Positions 11,520-22,406 of a stretch of DNA of 64,000 nt are shown in pieces. This DNA is from Anaerolineae bacterium. GTDB taxonomy: Bacteria; Chloroflexota; Anaerolineae; Aggregatilineales; JAFGMM01. A program made the translations under genes and the position numbers. The notes under the pieces are model-generated. The model had not been told where the DNA came from. It made no database searches and was given only the letters and a program-made list of their open reading frames with translations. Positions within the stretch are counted from its first letter, which is position 1, and every line of letters begins with the position of its first letter. The stretch spans positions 267,262 through 331,261 of the forward strand of contig JAOSJO010000025.1 of assembly GCA_027494055.1 (NCBI GenBank). The letters are read 5' to 3'.

Positions 11520-11830
11520 TGGTGTGTTTTTCACAACCCGACGACTAAAGTCGCCGGCTAATCACAGAAAGTGGCGGGCAATAGTACGAAATTAGCCCGC
11601 GACCTATGGGCTTTGAATAATTACGCTCGCAATGCTCTCTTGACCGCCCTGTAGAGGCACAGCACGCTGTATCCCCATCCACCGCCATATCTGGCGGTAG
11701 GGGCGAACCGGCGGTTCGCCCCTACACTCCCTATATCGCCAGGTTTGTGATAGGCGCAGAGCCTGCCGTGACTTTGCGAAGAGATTACCAGGGTAAATCA
11801 TCAAAATGCATCAGTCGCGGGAACCAAAAG
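11520..11830 (-). repeat. Dispersed repeat element, copy B
   Basis: Reverse-complement relative of copy A, best aligned between 11580 and 11811. The central palindrome has arms GTAGGGGCGAACC (11697-11709) and its complement (11713-11725), loop GGC. In plus orientation it is preceded by a CCGACGACTAAAGTCGCCGG-like palindrome (11540-11560) and followed by ATGCATCAGTCGCGGGAACC. The last part pairs with GGTTCCCGCGACT at the start of the copy A locus. Substitutions on both sides of the palindrome preserve pairing. Confidence 0.75.
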
Positions 11831-11884
11831 GTGAACAGATGCGACGACATGATGGGTGGTTGACGCGCTGACTCCGGCGGGGGC

Positions 11885-13056
11885 CTAGAAGAGATAACGC
11901 AGGGCAACCTCAAACCAGACCCACACAAGGCCAACCAGCCAGAAGGCGATCACGAGGACCTGCCACGGGAAGTTCTGCCAGGCGCGGCGCGCGCCCGGTG
12001 ACGGTTGCGGCGCAGCGTCCGGCTCACGGGGAAGCGATAGGGCCGGGCGTCAGCGTCCGTCGCGTCGGCGTAGCGATACCCATACGCCGGCGACGGCGGA
12101 CCCTGCCGCGTGGCGTCGCTGAAGCTCCCCGCAGCCGCGCCGGGCGCGCCAAAGCCCGCAGGCCGCGTCGGCTGGCCGGCCGCCGGTGGAGCCTCCGCCG
12201 CTGCAGCGGGTTGGCGGGGTCGTGGTGTCCACGCCCTGCCGCCGGTAGGTCTCCAGGATGCGGCCCAGTTGATCCGCCGTGCGGTAGCGCGCGGAAGGTT
12301 CCTTCGCCATCACCTTGCGCACGATGCGGCCCAGCTTGCGCGGCACGCCGGGGTTCACGTCGCTGACCGACGGCGCTTCCTCGCGGATGTGCGCCAGCGC
12401 CAGCTCGCGGTGGTCCTTCCCTTTGAAGGGCAGCTCGCCGGTGAGCATCTCGAACAGGACGACGCCAATCGCGTACACGTCGGCGGCGGGGGTGGGCGGC
12501 TCGCCCTGCGCCTGCTCTGGCGAGAAGTAGTGCGGGCTGCCCCACACCACCGACTGCCTCTCGCCGGGCGCGCTATACGAGAACGCCTGCGCGATCCCGA
12601 AGTCGGTCACTTTGACCGTGCCGTCATCGGTCACCAGCACGTTCTGCGGCTTCACGTCCGCGTGCACCAGGTCGGCCCGGTGCGCGTAGCCCACGCCGGC
12701 GCAGATCTGAATGGCGATGTCGAGGGCGCGGTCGATGCTGAACGGCCCCGCCTCGCGGATCAGCCGCTTCAGGTCTTTCCCCTCCACGAACTCCATGACG
12801 ATGTAGTGGGTGCTCCGGTCCTGGCCGACGTCGTGCACGGTGACGATATTGGGGTGCGCCAGCCGCGCCGCGGCGCGCGCCTCCTCGCGAAAGCGCTCCA
12901 GGAAGGCGGGGTTGCTCGTGAGGCTGGGGCGCAGAATCTTGACCGCCACCGCGCGGCCCAGCAGCATGTCCTGCGCCTTGTAGATCACGGCCATGCCCCC
13001 GCGCCCTGCTGCGCGAGGAGCCGGTACCGGTTGTTGAGCAGCGTCTCTTGCGCCAT
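11885..13056 (-). CDS. Membrane-anchored Ser/Thr protein kinase (indels)
   Basis: An eukaryotic-like (Hanks-type) kinase of about 390 residues, read by joining four frame segments. The start ATG at 13056 gives MAQETLLNNRYRLLAQQGAG, then a missing G in a G-run near 13000 leads into GMAVIYKAQDM. Kinase motifs are AVKIL (ATP lysine), HADVKPQN (catalytic loop, Ala in place of the usual Arg), DFG, and SPEQ near the activation segment end. A Pro/Ala-rich linker follows, and after further shifts (near 12235 and 12050) the chain ends in a membrane helix (WQVLVIAFWLVGLVWVW). No extracellular sensor domain follows the helix. It probably phosphorylates proteins at the membrane; targets unknown. Confidence 0.8.
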
Positions 13057-13184
13057 GCCCTGATTCTACACCGCTTTGCCGATACGCGCACTCTTGATAG
13101 GAAATCGGTTGGAATCGGCTTGGGATTCAGTTTGCGCCCTGCGAACGACGCCGCAGACGCGCCTCGCCCCAAGCCGCGACCGCC

Positions 13185-13826
13185 TCACAGAGTGAGGCGC
13201 TGCCGCAGCTCGTCGAGGACGCAACTCAGGTCATCGGGCCGGTGCACGAAATCGAGCACGCCCACGTCAACCGTCATCATGGGGCACTCGGTCCACGCGC
13301 CGGCCCACTGGTCGTACAGCGCGTTGAGCTGCGTCAGGTACTCGATGGAAATCTGCCGCTCGTAGGCGCGCCCCCGCTGGCTGATGCGCTCGGCCAGCGT
13401 GCCGACGCTCGCCTTGAGGTAGATCACCAGGTCGGGCGGCGGGAGGAACGCGCGCACGCCCTCGTAGAGCGCGCGATAGGTCGAGAAGTCGCGCGCGCTC
13501 ATCTGGCCCTGCTGGAAAAGGTTGCGCGCGAAGATTTCGGCGTCCTCGTAGACGCTGCGGTCCTGCACCACGCTGCCAGGGAAGTCGATAAGCTGGCGGT
13601 GGTGCTGCAATCGCTTGCTGAGGAAGAACACCTGCGAGTGGAAGCTCCAGCGCGGCATATCGGCGTAGAAATCGGCCAGGTAGGGGTTCTCGGCGTGCGG
13701 CTCGAAGAACGGCTCCCAGCCCAGCGCCTCGGCAATGATGCCGGTCAGGCTGCTCTTGCCCGCGCCGATGTTGCCGGCCACCGCCACGAAGTACCGGCGT
13801 GGTTCGCTCATGCCCTCCGGGGACAC
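13185..13826 (-). CDS. Deoxynucleoside kinase family protein
   Basis: A 213-residue kinase of the deoxyguanosine/deoxyadenosine kinase family, which phosphorylates salvaged deoxynucleosides. It has the P-loop GNIGAGKS (18-25), the base-recognition region FEPHAENPYLADFYAD, the DRS motif (DRSVYED), and the lid arginines in ISQRGRAYERQI. Length fits the family. The GTG at 13826 lies 3 bases after the histidine kinase stop, which suggests translational coupling. An ATG five codons in (13811) with GGAGG just before it is the alternative start. The nucleoside preference cannot be read from the sequence with confidence. Confidence 0.85.
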   Translation of the reverse strand: MSPEGMSEPRRYFVAVAGNIGAGKSSLTGIIAEALGWEPFFEPHAENPYLADFYADMPRWSFHSQVFFLSKRLQHHRQLIDFPGSVVQDRSVYEDAEIFARNLFQQGQMSARDFSTYRALYEGVRAFLPPPDLVIYLKASVGTLAERISQRGRAYERQISIEYLTQLNALYDQWAGAWTECPMMTVDVGVLDFVHRPDDLSCVLDELRQRLTL

Positions 13827-13829
13827 AGG

Positions 13830-15036
13830 TCACTCGTCGTAGGGTGCAAACGCCGCGTAGGCCCCCTCGGCCGCGTCGCTGTTGTCGCCGTTATCCTCGT
13901 CGCGGCGGTGGCGCGCCTCATCCCAAAGGGGCAGCTTGATGCTGAAGGTCGAACCCATCCCCTCCTCGCTGTCGAACCACATGCGCCCGCCCATCGCCTC
14001 GACCTCGGCCCTGGCGACATACAGGCTCAGGCCATAGCCGAACTGGCTGATGATCTGCGGCTGGCGCGCGCGCTGGAAGGGCGCGAACACGCGGTCGGCC
14101 TCCCTGGCGCGGATGCCATAGCCCCGGTCGATCACGTCAATGCAGGCGTGGCGACCGTCGGCGGCGGCCCTGGCCTGGATCATGATCGGCGTCTCGTCCT
14201 CGCTGTAGAGCACGGCGTTGCTCAACAGGTCGCGGAGCACGTTGCGCAGGTGCGCCGGCGAGGCCGCGATGTCCAGGCCCGGAGGACAGTCAAGCGCGAA
14301 GCGCTCGTGGTCGTAGGAGCGCTCCGCCTCAGGATCGACGAGCGTCTCGTCCAGCGTGTCGTCGAGGAAATCCTCAAGCCAGTCATCGAGCCGCACGCGC
14401 CGCCGGAGCCGTCGCGCCTCCCGGTGCAGCCGCCCGGTGAGCGCGGCTTCCATGCGCTCGAACAGGTTCATCAGCGCGTCGAGGCGGAACATGTGCGCGC
14501 CGACGATCTCTGTGAGACCGGCCACCTGTGCGGCCAGCGCGTCCGCCCCGATGTGCTCAGGCCGGTTGTGCAGCAGCTTGGTGATGAGGTCGGCGTGGCC
14601 GCGCGTGGCGCTGATGACCGAGTGCGTCTCGGCGCGCAGCGTGTCCATGAGCGCCGTGAGCGGGGTCCAGTCTGGCGGCTGCATACACACCTGCAACAGC
14701 ACAGCGCCGTCCCGCTCGTAGAGGGCGGCCACCGCGCCGGGCACGTGGACCCCGCCGAGCCGCGTGCTGAAGTGCACCGGGTTCGCGCTCTTGAGGCTCT
14801 GGGTCCGCGCTGCATCGATGTCGAGCGCGGCGTCGCCCTGGCCGGCGCGCACCAGCCCGGCGAAGCGCGCCCACCCCCTCGGCGCGCAAGTGCGCAAGTT
14901 CCGGGCCGAACAGCCGCCGGGCAGCGAGGTTGTCCACCAGCAGCGCGCCATCGGCGGCGAAAACCAGCACCGCCTGCTCCATGCCGTCCAGCGCCGTCTG
15001 GAGGTCCAGATTGGCCGTTCGCGTCCTGACCGCCAT
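13830..15036 (-). CDS. PAS-histidine kinase with unclear H-box (one indel)
   Basis: About 400 residues when joined at a G-run near 14875. The N terminus reads MAVRTRTANLDLQTALDGMEQAVLVFAADGALLVDN, a PAS-like domain. A helical dimerisation region follows, and a complete HATPase_c domain ends the protein: N-box LLSNAVLYS, G1 DRGYGI, F-box FAPFQRA and G2 GYGLSLYVA. The region where the phosphorylated His is expected reads LRAETHSVISATRGHADLI, which only partly resembles an H-box (S-H-E-L-R-x-P). There are no membrane segments, so it is likely cytoplasmic. No response regulator gene is adjacent; the next gene in the operon is a deoxynucleoside kinase. Confidence 0.78.
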
Positions 15037-15153
15037 AACCCCCTGCCCCTGAACCCGGTGGGCTTTCTAAGCATATTATCGCCAGAGTCGCACGGATTGC
15101 GAGTCGTGTCGCGCCGGCTTGCCGGCCCTGCCAGCCCTGGTATGATTAGGCCT

Positions 15154-15451
15154 ATGCGCGATCAGATTGACCCTATCGAACCGGAAGCGGCCCGCTCCCT
15201 CCCTGGAAGAGGCGCTCGAACCCTACCTTGAGGACGAGTGGTTTCTCATAGACCGGGACGACTACAGCGCCAACCTCACGAAGGGTGCGCGCAACGTCTA
15301 CATCCGCGTGGACTGGCTGGGCCAGGTGCAGGTCGAAGAGACCCCGCTGCGCGCCACGCAGACAACCGGCCGGCTGGTGGCGTGGATGCTGCTGATTGCC
15401 GCCCTGCTCGTGACCCTGGCGCTGGCTTCCGCGCTGGGGCTGCTGCGGTAG
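15154..15451 (+). CDS. Small single-pass membrane protein, unknown
   Basis: About 98 residues after joining frames near 15195. The start MRDQIDPIEPEAA is followed by SLEEALEPYLEDEWFLIDRDDY, an acidic soluble part, and one C-terminal membrane helix (LVAWMLLIAALLVTLALASALGLL). The alternative is a TTG start at 15167 in one frame (94 residues), which has no good ribosome binding site. The ATG is preceded by TATGATTAGG, which could serve as a -10 region or weak SD. It is divergent from the histidine kinase gene. No family recognised. Confidence 0.6.
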
Positions 15452-15466
15452 GCGCGCCGCCTGCGG

Positions 15467-18400
15467 CTAACGGGGCGCGCGTTCCAGCGTCAGCGTGTAC
15501 GCGCCGCCGGTGCGCGGTTGCAGCGACCGCGCCACGATGACGTACTCGCCGGGCCGGTCCAGCCGGAAGTTGCGCAGCGCCGCGTTCAGGTCCCCCGCCG
15601 CCGTCGTCGTCCACGATCAGCCGGTTCCCCACCGCGTCGAACAGCTCAAGGAAGGTGTCGAAGTCCGCGCTCGTCAGCGCGACCGACACCACGTCGCCCG
15701 CGTCGGCGCTGAACCGCCACAGGTCGCGTTGGCCGGGCGCGTCGATGCTGCCCTGGACCGTCGCCCCGTAGCTGATCTGCCCGCCGCCCTGGACCACGCC
15801 CGCGGTCGACGGCTGTGTAGGCGGCACGACCTGCCCCAGCGTCAGCGTGTACGCACCGACGCCCTCCACATTGCGCACCACGATGCGGTAATCGCCGGGC
15901 CGGAGGATCAGGTTCCCCAGCGCGCGGCCCGCCGCAAGGTACGTGCCTCGCGGGTCCAACAGGTCGATCCACACGCCCACGCCGTCTTCGCCCTCGACCA
16001 GAATCTGCACCGTGGCCCGCTCGCCGAGGCTGAACGTCCAGATATCGGCCTGGTAGGCCTCCGCGAACTCGCCGCGGACGGTCTGGCCCAGTTCGATAGG
16101 CCGGCCTCCGTCGCCTGTCGGCACCGGCGGCTCTGGCGGTTCCGGCGCGCCCGCCGCCGCGACCGCCAGCGTGAACGCGCCGGCCTCGGCATTGAGTGAA
16201 TACACGCTCACGTAGTAGACGCCGGCCCCCACCCAGTTGCAGGTTGCGGACCGTGCTGGTTGTGTCGATCGGGTAGTACTGGTTCTGCGTATCGTACACC
16301 TGCACCCACAGGTCAGACTGCTGGCCCGCCTCCGCCCAGCGCGCGTCGATGTCCACCACGGCGGCCGCTTCGACGCGCAGCACCCAACCCACCGGCGCGC
16401 CATCAGGGTGTAGTTCCCCGCGCACCGTCTCGCCCAGGTCCATCACCGGCGACGGCTGGACGCGCAACACGTAGTCGCCCTCGCCGCTGTCGGCGTAGCT
16501 GCCGGCAACGACGGCGTACGTGCTGCCGCCCGCAAGGGGGACGCCGACCAGCGCCGAGTCGGTGCTGGTGAGCGTGTCGTCGTTGCTGAGGAGCGCCGCG
16601 CCGTCCGCGTCGCGCAGATAGAGGTAGGTGTCCAGCGCGCCCGGCGGCGACGACAGCAGCGTGATGTCAACCACCACGTCCTCCGCGACCGCCAGCGTCC
16701 ATGCATGGCGCGCGCCGTACTCCAGGCTGCCGGCGACCTCACTCCCCAGCGAGAGCGCGCCAGCGAGGGTGGGTTCCGGCGTCGGCGGGAGGATGGCGCG
16801 GTCGTAGGTGAGGCTGTAGGCACCCGTGCTGCCGAGCGCCATCACCACGGCGCGGTACTCCCCGGTGACATAGGCATAGATGTCGTTGAGGCTGGAGTCC
16901 TCTGCCGGAGCGGACTCAATCACGTAGCCGTCGGGGTCGTAGACCGTAGCGTACAGGCGTCCGGCGATGGCGTCATCGCCCCGGAGCGTGATGCTGAACT
17001 GCGAGTCGGCCTGGGGGTGAAGCGCCACGTGTCGCGCTGCCCCACCGCCGAGATCGCGCCCTCCACCGTCTGGCCCAACTCCACCCGCCCATCGACGCCG
17101 GGCGGCTTGGGTACGATGGTTCCCCGGAACAGCCCCAATTCGTAAGCGCCGGTCTCGACGAAGCCGTAGCTGCGCACCACGAGCCGGTATTCGCCCGCGC
17201 CGGGCAGGGCAAACCCGGTCAGTTGCGCATTCGTGGCGCCCGCGCTGTCGTCGTCCTCCGCGATGAGCACGCCGTCCGCGTCGTAGACCTCAAGGTAGGC
17301 GTCGAAGACCGGGCTTTCCAGCAGCACCGTGATGACCGTCTCCGCCTCCGCGCGAAACGTCCAGGTGGCGATCTGGCCGGGGGTCACGAGCACGCCGGCG
17401 ACCCGGCTCCCAAACGCAATCGGGCCGCCCCGGTCAACTGGCAACTCGCCCTCGCTCAGCGCCAGGGAGAACGCGCCAACCTCGCCGTAGCCCGCCACGA
17501 CGACGGTGTACGTCCCTGGCCGGTTCAGCGGGAAGTTCTGGATCGGTGTTTCCCAGTCGTCGACAAGGAAGTAGCCGTTCGGGTCGTAGAGTTCCGCGAC
17601 GGGCACAAAGTCGCCCACGCCGTCCACGGTCAAGTTGACCGCCGTGCGCGCCGCGATGGTGAACGCCCAGATCGCGCTGTCTTCGGGGTCGGTCAGCGCG
17701 CCCGTCACCGTCTCGCCCAGGGCGATCGTGGGCATCTCGAAGACCTCCAGCCGGTACATGCCGCCGCCGGTTGCGTCATAACCACGCGCCACGATTTCGT
17801 AATCCCCGGCGGCGGTCAGGTTCAGGGCCGTGACCATCGCGTTATAGCCCGCGCCGCCGTCGTCGTCCATGGCGACAATGCTGCCGTCAGGCGCGTAGAT
17901 CTCAAGGTATGTGTCGAATGGCGTTGCGCCGAGCGCCGTCATCGCAATCGCGACCGGCGCGCCGTGCGGCCCAGCGAGCGTCCAGGTATCGCGCGCGCCC
18001 GGCTCAAGGTGGGCCTCGACCGACTGCCCCACGCCAATCGCGCCCCCACCGACGACGGGCAGGTCGCTCAGCGTCAGCGTGAGCGTGTAGCTGCCGGACT
18101 GGTCGCCAAAGGCGTAGATCGAGACCACGTACTCGCCCGGCTCCGCCAGCGGGTGCGTCACCGCGTTGACGCCGACCGCCACCTCGCCGGCGGCGGGGCT
18201 GGCAAGGTCGATGTCCACCTGGTACAGGTCGCCGCCTGTCGGCGTCGCGACAAGCGCAGCGGTCGCGCCGGCTTCGAGCGTGAAGGCCCACATGTCCACC
18301 TGGCCCGCCGCCAGCGCGCCCATGACGGTTTCGCCGGGCGTCAGCACGCCCGCGCCGCTGGCCGGCGGGGGCGCGGTGTCCTGATCGTACAGCGTGAGCG

Positions 18401-19450
18401 TGTACGCCCCGCCGCCATAGCCCGCCGCCGCGCGCACCTCGACCGAGTACACCCCGCCCGCCGGCAGCGCGACCTCATGGACGAGCGCGTTCGTCCCCGG
18501 ACCGGAATCGTCGTCGAACGCCAGCAACGCCCCGTCTGGCCCGTAGACGCTCAGGTAGGCGTCGAAGGCCGCGGTCGCCAGCGCGAGCGATACCACGTCG
18601 CCGGCCTCGCCGGCGAAGGTCCACGCCTCGGTCGCGCCGGCCGGGAGCATACCCTCCACCGCCACGCCCGAACTCAGCGCGCCGGCCGGGACCGACGTGG
18701 GCGCTGGCGTCGGTGTGGATGGCTCAGGCGTCGCCGCGCCGTGCATCAGGATAAGCCGGTAGCGCCCTGTCTGGTAGTCATCGAAGGCGCGCGCGACGAT
18801 GGTGTACGCGCCGGTCTCCGGCAGGGTCAGGCCGAAGATGAGCGCGTCGCGGTTGCCGCCGCTGTCGTCGTCGGCGGCGACCTCCTGGCCGTCAGGCCCG
18901 TTCAGCGTGAGAAACGAGTCGATCTCGGCGCTCTGCATCGCAACCGACACCTGCTGCCCGCTCTGGCCCTCGAACGTCCAGAAGTCCCGTTGCCCGCCCT
19001 CGGTCAGTTCCCCGACAACCATCTGCTCAAACGCAATCGGCCCGCCGCCGGCAATCGGCGTCGGCGGCGCGGAACCCCCTCCAGGGTCAGCGTGTATGCG
19101 CCGCCGCTGCGGCTGCCGTAGCCGCGCACCACGAGCACATAAGCGCCGTCCACCGGCAACGCCAGGTCGCGCACCGCCGCGTCGCGCCCGCCCGCCGAGT
19201 CGTCATCGAAGGCCAGCAACTCGCCCGACGGCGCGTAGATTTCGAGCACGGGATCCCAGTCGCCGCCGGTCGCGCGCAGCGTCACATCGATAGCTGCGCC
19301 CGCCGCGCCGTCGTATATGTAACGCGCCTCCTGGCCGGCGGCCAGCTCGCCCGCAACGGCGTCGCCCAACGCGATGGGGACGCCATCGCCCTGGGCTATG
19401 AGCAACACGGCAAACGCAATCGCGGCGCGCAGCAGGGTCGATATTGCCAT
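15467..19450 (-). CDS. Secreted protein made of about twelve PPC domains (indels)
   Basis: About 1,325 residues when five frame segments are joined at G/C runs near 19075, 17012, 16228 and 15600. A signal peptide (MAISTLLRAAIAFAVLLIAQG) is followed by a tandem array of pre-peptidase C-terminal (PPC) domains. Each has the cycle G-x-x-V-x-G-x-L, then a Trp (DFWTF, EAWTF, DMWAF, DTWTL, AIWAF, RDLWRF), then SFDTYLELYDPDG-like and DDDSGG-like strands, ending in G-x-Y-x-L. I count twelve cycles. PPC domains normally trail a secreted protease; here no catalytic domain is present, so the protein is all beta-sandwich. Likely a cell-surface or matrix protein. It is followed on the same strand by no gene. 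Confidence 0.8.
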
Positions 19451-19498
19451 CTGGATCCTCCCAACGGGAACGACGCGAACGCGGTCTCGCCGCCCGCG

Positions 19499-21398
19499 CT
19501 ATTCCATGAGCGCTTCCCACTCTTCGAGGTGCGACTCAAGCTCGGCCTCGACCGTGGCGTACTCCTCGCCGAGCGTGCGCACGCGCGCCACGTCACCCTC
19601 CTCGCTGGCCGCGCCCAGCTCGCCGGAGAGTTCCACCAGGCGCACCTCCAGCCAGTCGATGCGGGCCTCCACCTCTTTCACGCGCCGGGTGCGGGCGTAG
19701 GGCGAGAGGCGCGGCCTGTCGCGCTGCTCCTGGCCGTTCGCCTTGCGGCCAGTCTCCGGCGGCTTCTCAGGCGGCGAGGGCGTCGGCGGACTCTGCCCGC
19801 CGGCGCGCGCCTGCACGTACTCGCGGTACGGGCCTTCGAAGACCACCATCTCGCCCTCGTCGAGCGCCCATATCTGCGTCGCCAGCGCATCGACGAGGTA
19901 GCGGTCGTGGCTCACGAGCAGAATCGTCCCGTCGAAGTCGGCGAGGACGGCCTGCAGAATCTCCTGCGACGGAATATCGAGGTGGTTGGTCGGCTCGTCG
20001 AGCAGGAGCAGGTTCGCGCCGCCGAGCGCCAGCCGCGCCAGCGCCACGCGCCCGCGCTCGCCGCCGCTGAGCGCGCTGATGGGCTTGAACACGTCGTCGC
20101 CCTGGAAGAGAAACGTCGCCAGGTAGCTGCGCGCCTCTGCGAGAGCGGCATATCCTCAATTGCCAGGATCGCGTCGAGGACGGTCTGCGTCGGGTCCAGC
20201 CCTTCGTGCCCCTGCGCGAAGTAGCCCACCTTGACGCTCGCGCCCACCCGCACCTCGCCGCCAAGCGGCGCAAGCTCGCTCAAGATCGTCTTGATGAAGG
20301 TCGTCTTCCCCACGCCGTTTGGGCCGATCAGCGCGGCGATCTCGCGCCGGTACAGCGTGATGTCCGGCGCAGCGAACAGCGGCACGCGGTCGTCGTGGTA
20401 GCCGACCACCAGACCTTCGGTCATCAACACCTTCTCGCCAGAGCGGTACTCGCTCTCCAGGCGGATGCGGATGGTGCGGTCGGTGCGCGGGCGCGTTATC
20501 GCCTCGTCGCGCAGGAATCGCTCCAGCCGCTTGCGCCGGCCCTGCGCCTGGCGTGTGTTCTGCCCGGCGATGTTGCGCTGGATGTACGCCTCTTCCTTCT
20601 CGATGCGCTCCTGCTGCCGCCGGTAGGTCTCTAGCTGGCGCGCGTGTCGCGCCTCGCGCTGCTGCACGTAGTGGCTGTAGTTGCCCCGGTAGACCTCCAA
20701 CTGGCCCCCAGTTCATCTCCCCAGGACCACGTTCACCACCCGGTCCATGAAGTACCGGTCGTGGCTCACCATCAACAGCGCCCCCTCCCACTTGAGCAGG
20801 AACGCCTCCAGCCATTCGATTGCCTTCAGGTCAAGGTGGTTGGTCGGCTCGTCGAGGACCAACAGGTCGGGCTTTTCCAGCAGCAGGCGCGCTAGCAGCG
20901 CCCGCGTCCGCTGGCCGCCGCTGAGCTGCGTGAGCGGGCGGGAAGTCGGTGGCGCGGTCGAAGCCCAGGCCTTCCAGCACAAGGCGGATCTGCGTCTCAT
21001 ACTCGTAGCCGCCTTCGGCCTCGAAGCGCGCCTGCAGCTCGCCATAGCGGGCGATCAACGCGTCGTGGGTGCCGTCCGCCATCTCCGCTTCGAGCGCGTG
21101 CAGTTCCGCCTCGCGCGCGCGCAGAGCGGCGAAGGCGGTGAGCATCTCGTCCCAGAGCGTGCGCGCGCCCATGATGTCGGCCTCCTGCGGCAGATAGCCG
21201 ACCGTGAGGCCGCGCATCCGGCTCACCGCGCCCTCGGAAGGCGCTTCGAGGCCGATCAGGAGCCGCAGCAGCGTGGTCTTCCCGACGCCGTTCGGCCCCA
21301 CGAGCGCGATCTTCGCGCCGTGCGGAATTCTCCACCGAGACATTATCGAAGACATCGAGCGCGCCGTAGCTCTTCGCCAGGCGGCTCGCGGTCAGCAC
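19499..21398 (-). CDS. ABC-F family ATPase (several indels)
   Basis: A duplicated ABC protein of about 630 residues with no membrane part, of the ABC-F type (EttA/Uup/resistance factors) that acts on the ribosome. The first ATPase has GPNGVGKTT, LSGGQRTR and LVLDEPTNHLD. A charged linker follows (RQLETYRRQQERIEKEEAYIQ region). The second has GPNGVGKTT, LSGGERGR and LLLDEPTNHLD, then a C-terminal coiled coil (VKEVEARIDWLEVRLVELSGEL). It starts with GTG at 21398. At least five indels interrupt it (near 21330, 20945, 20715, 20705 and 20137), each repaired by a one- or two-base change that restores conserved text. The specific ABC-F subtype is not determined. Confidence 0.85.
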
Positions 21399-21449
21399 AG
21401 GTATGGCCGCTCCACAGGTACGCCAGGTTACGTCAGTCCAGCGCGCAGA

Positions 21450-22208
21450 TTATAACAGGTTCAGCGCCAGGAGGACGTTTCGGACACTCAAGAAGATGAT
21501 AAGCCCTCCCACGAGGAGCATCAGCCGCTGTGGGGCCACCCGTTTGGACACGAGGGCCGCCAGGGGCGCCGCCGGAAGCCCACCCAGCAGCAGGCCGAGG
21601 ATGGCGAACCAGTTCATCCCCGTGCCGAGCGCCAGGATAAAGGTGATTGATCTGGCGAGGGTCACGAAGAACTCCGCCATGTTGACCGAGCCGATGGCGA
21701 ACCGGGGGTGGTAGCCGCTGCCCACCAGGGTCGTCGTCACGACCGGCCCCCAGCCGCCGCCGCCGACGGCATCCAGGAACCCGCCGGCCAGGCCAAGTGG
21801 CACGAGCGGCGGCGTCTTTTCCGTGGGCCGCGCGCGCCGAAACGCGCGCAGAAGAATGACCGCACCCATGATGACCAGGTAGATCGAAACCACGAGCTTG
21901 ATGATGTCCGCCTCGATCTCGGTGAGGATGTACGCGCCGACGACGCCGCCGATCACCCCTGGGAGCACCAGCCTCCGGAACACCTCCCGGTCCACGTTGC
22001 CGATCTTGAAATGCGACAGTCCCGAAACCGCAGTCGTGGCGACCTCAGCGGCGTGGACGCTGGCGCTAGCGAATTTTGGCTCCAGGCCGATGCTGAGCAG
22101 AAAGGCGTTCGAGGTGACGCCGTAGGCCATGCCCAGCGCGCCGTCAACCATCTGGGCGATGAAGCCGATAGCCAGACACGCAACGAAAGTGAGCAGGTTT
22201 GGGTCCAT
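21450..22208 (-). CDS. TauE/SafE family anion permease, copy 1
   Basis: A 253-residue membrane protein with the TauE/SafE signature GFIAQMVDGALGMAYGVTSN near the N terminus and a second related half containing GGGGWGPVVTTTLVGSGYHPRFAIGSVN. Members export sulfite, sulfoacetate or related organic anions. The start is ATG 22208 (MDPNLLTF), preceded by GAGGAGA; the upstream in-frame extension lacks membrane-protein character. It is a close paralogue of the next minus-strand gene upstream (22407-23157) and both are probably in one operon. Intact. Confidence 0.88.
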   Translation of the reverse strand: MDPNLLTFVACLAIGFIAQMVDGALGMAYGVTSNAFLLSIGLEPKFASASVHAAEVATTAVSGLSHFKIGNVDREVFRRLVLPGVIGGVVGAYILTEIEADIIKLVVSIYLVIMGAVILLRAFRRARPTEKTPPLVPLGLAGGFLDAVGGGGWGPVVTTTLVGSGYHPRFAIGSVNMAEFFVTLARSITFILALGTGMNWFAILGLLLGGLPAAPLAALVSKRVAPQRLMLLVGGLIIFLSVRNVLLALNLL

Positions 22209-22406
22209 GCGTGGAAACTCTCCTCTTGTTGCTGAACCACGAAACCAACAAAAAGAGCGCATTGCAGGCCGGCGACCTTCGGCGCACGCGCGCCGCAGGC
22301 GGCCCTGGTCGCCACTACTCACGGAGTATCCCACAGGGCTACAGCGATGGGGGTGGCGCATCCCGGCGCGCGCCTATGGCGCGCCTTCCCCCAGAGAGTG
22401 GGGCGC

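Larger units (their letters stand above)
11195..11884. other. 690-bp gene-free region with repeat element B
   Basis: No gene supported on either strand. Bases 11195-11400 are AT-rich upstream sequence of ftsH. Bases 11520-11830 carry repeat copy B with its flanking palindromes. The last 50 bases precede the C terminus of the kinase gene. Confidence 0.6.
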
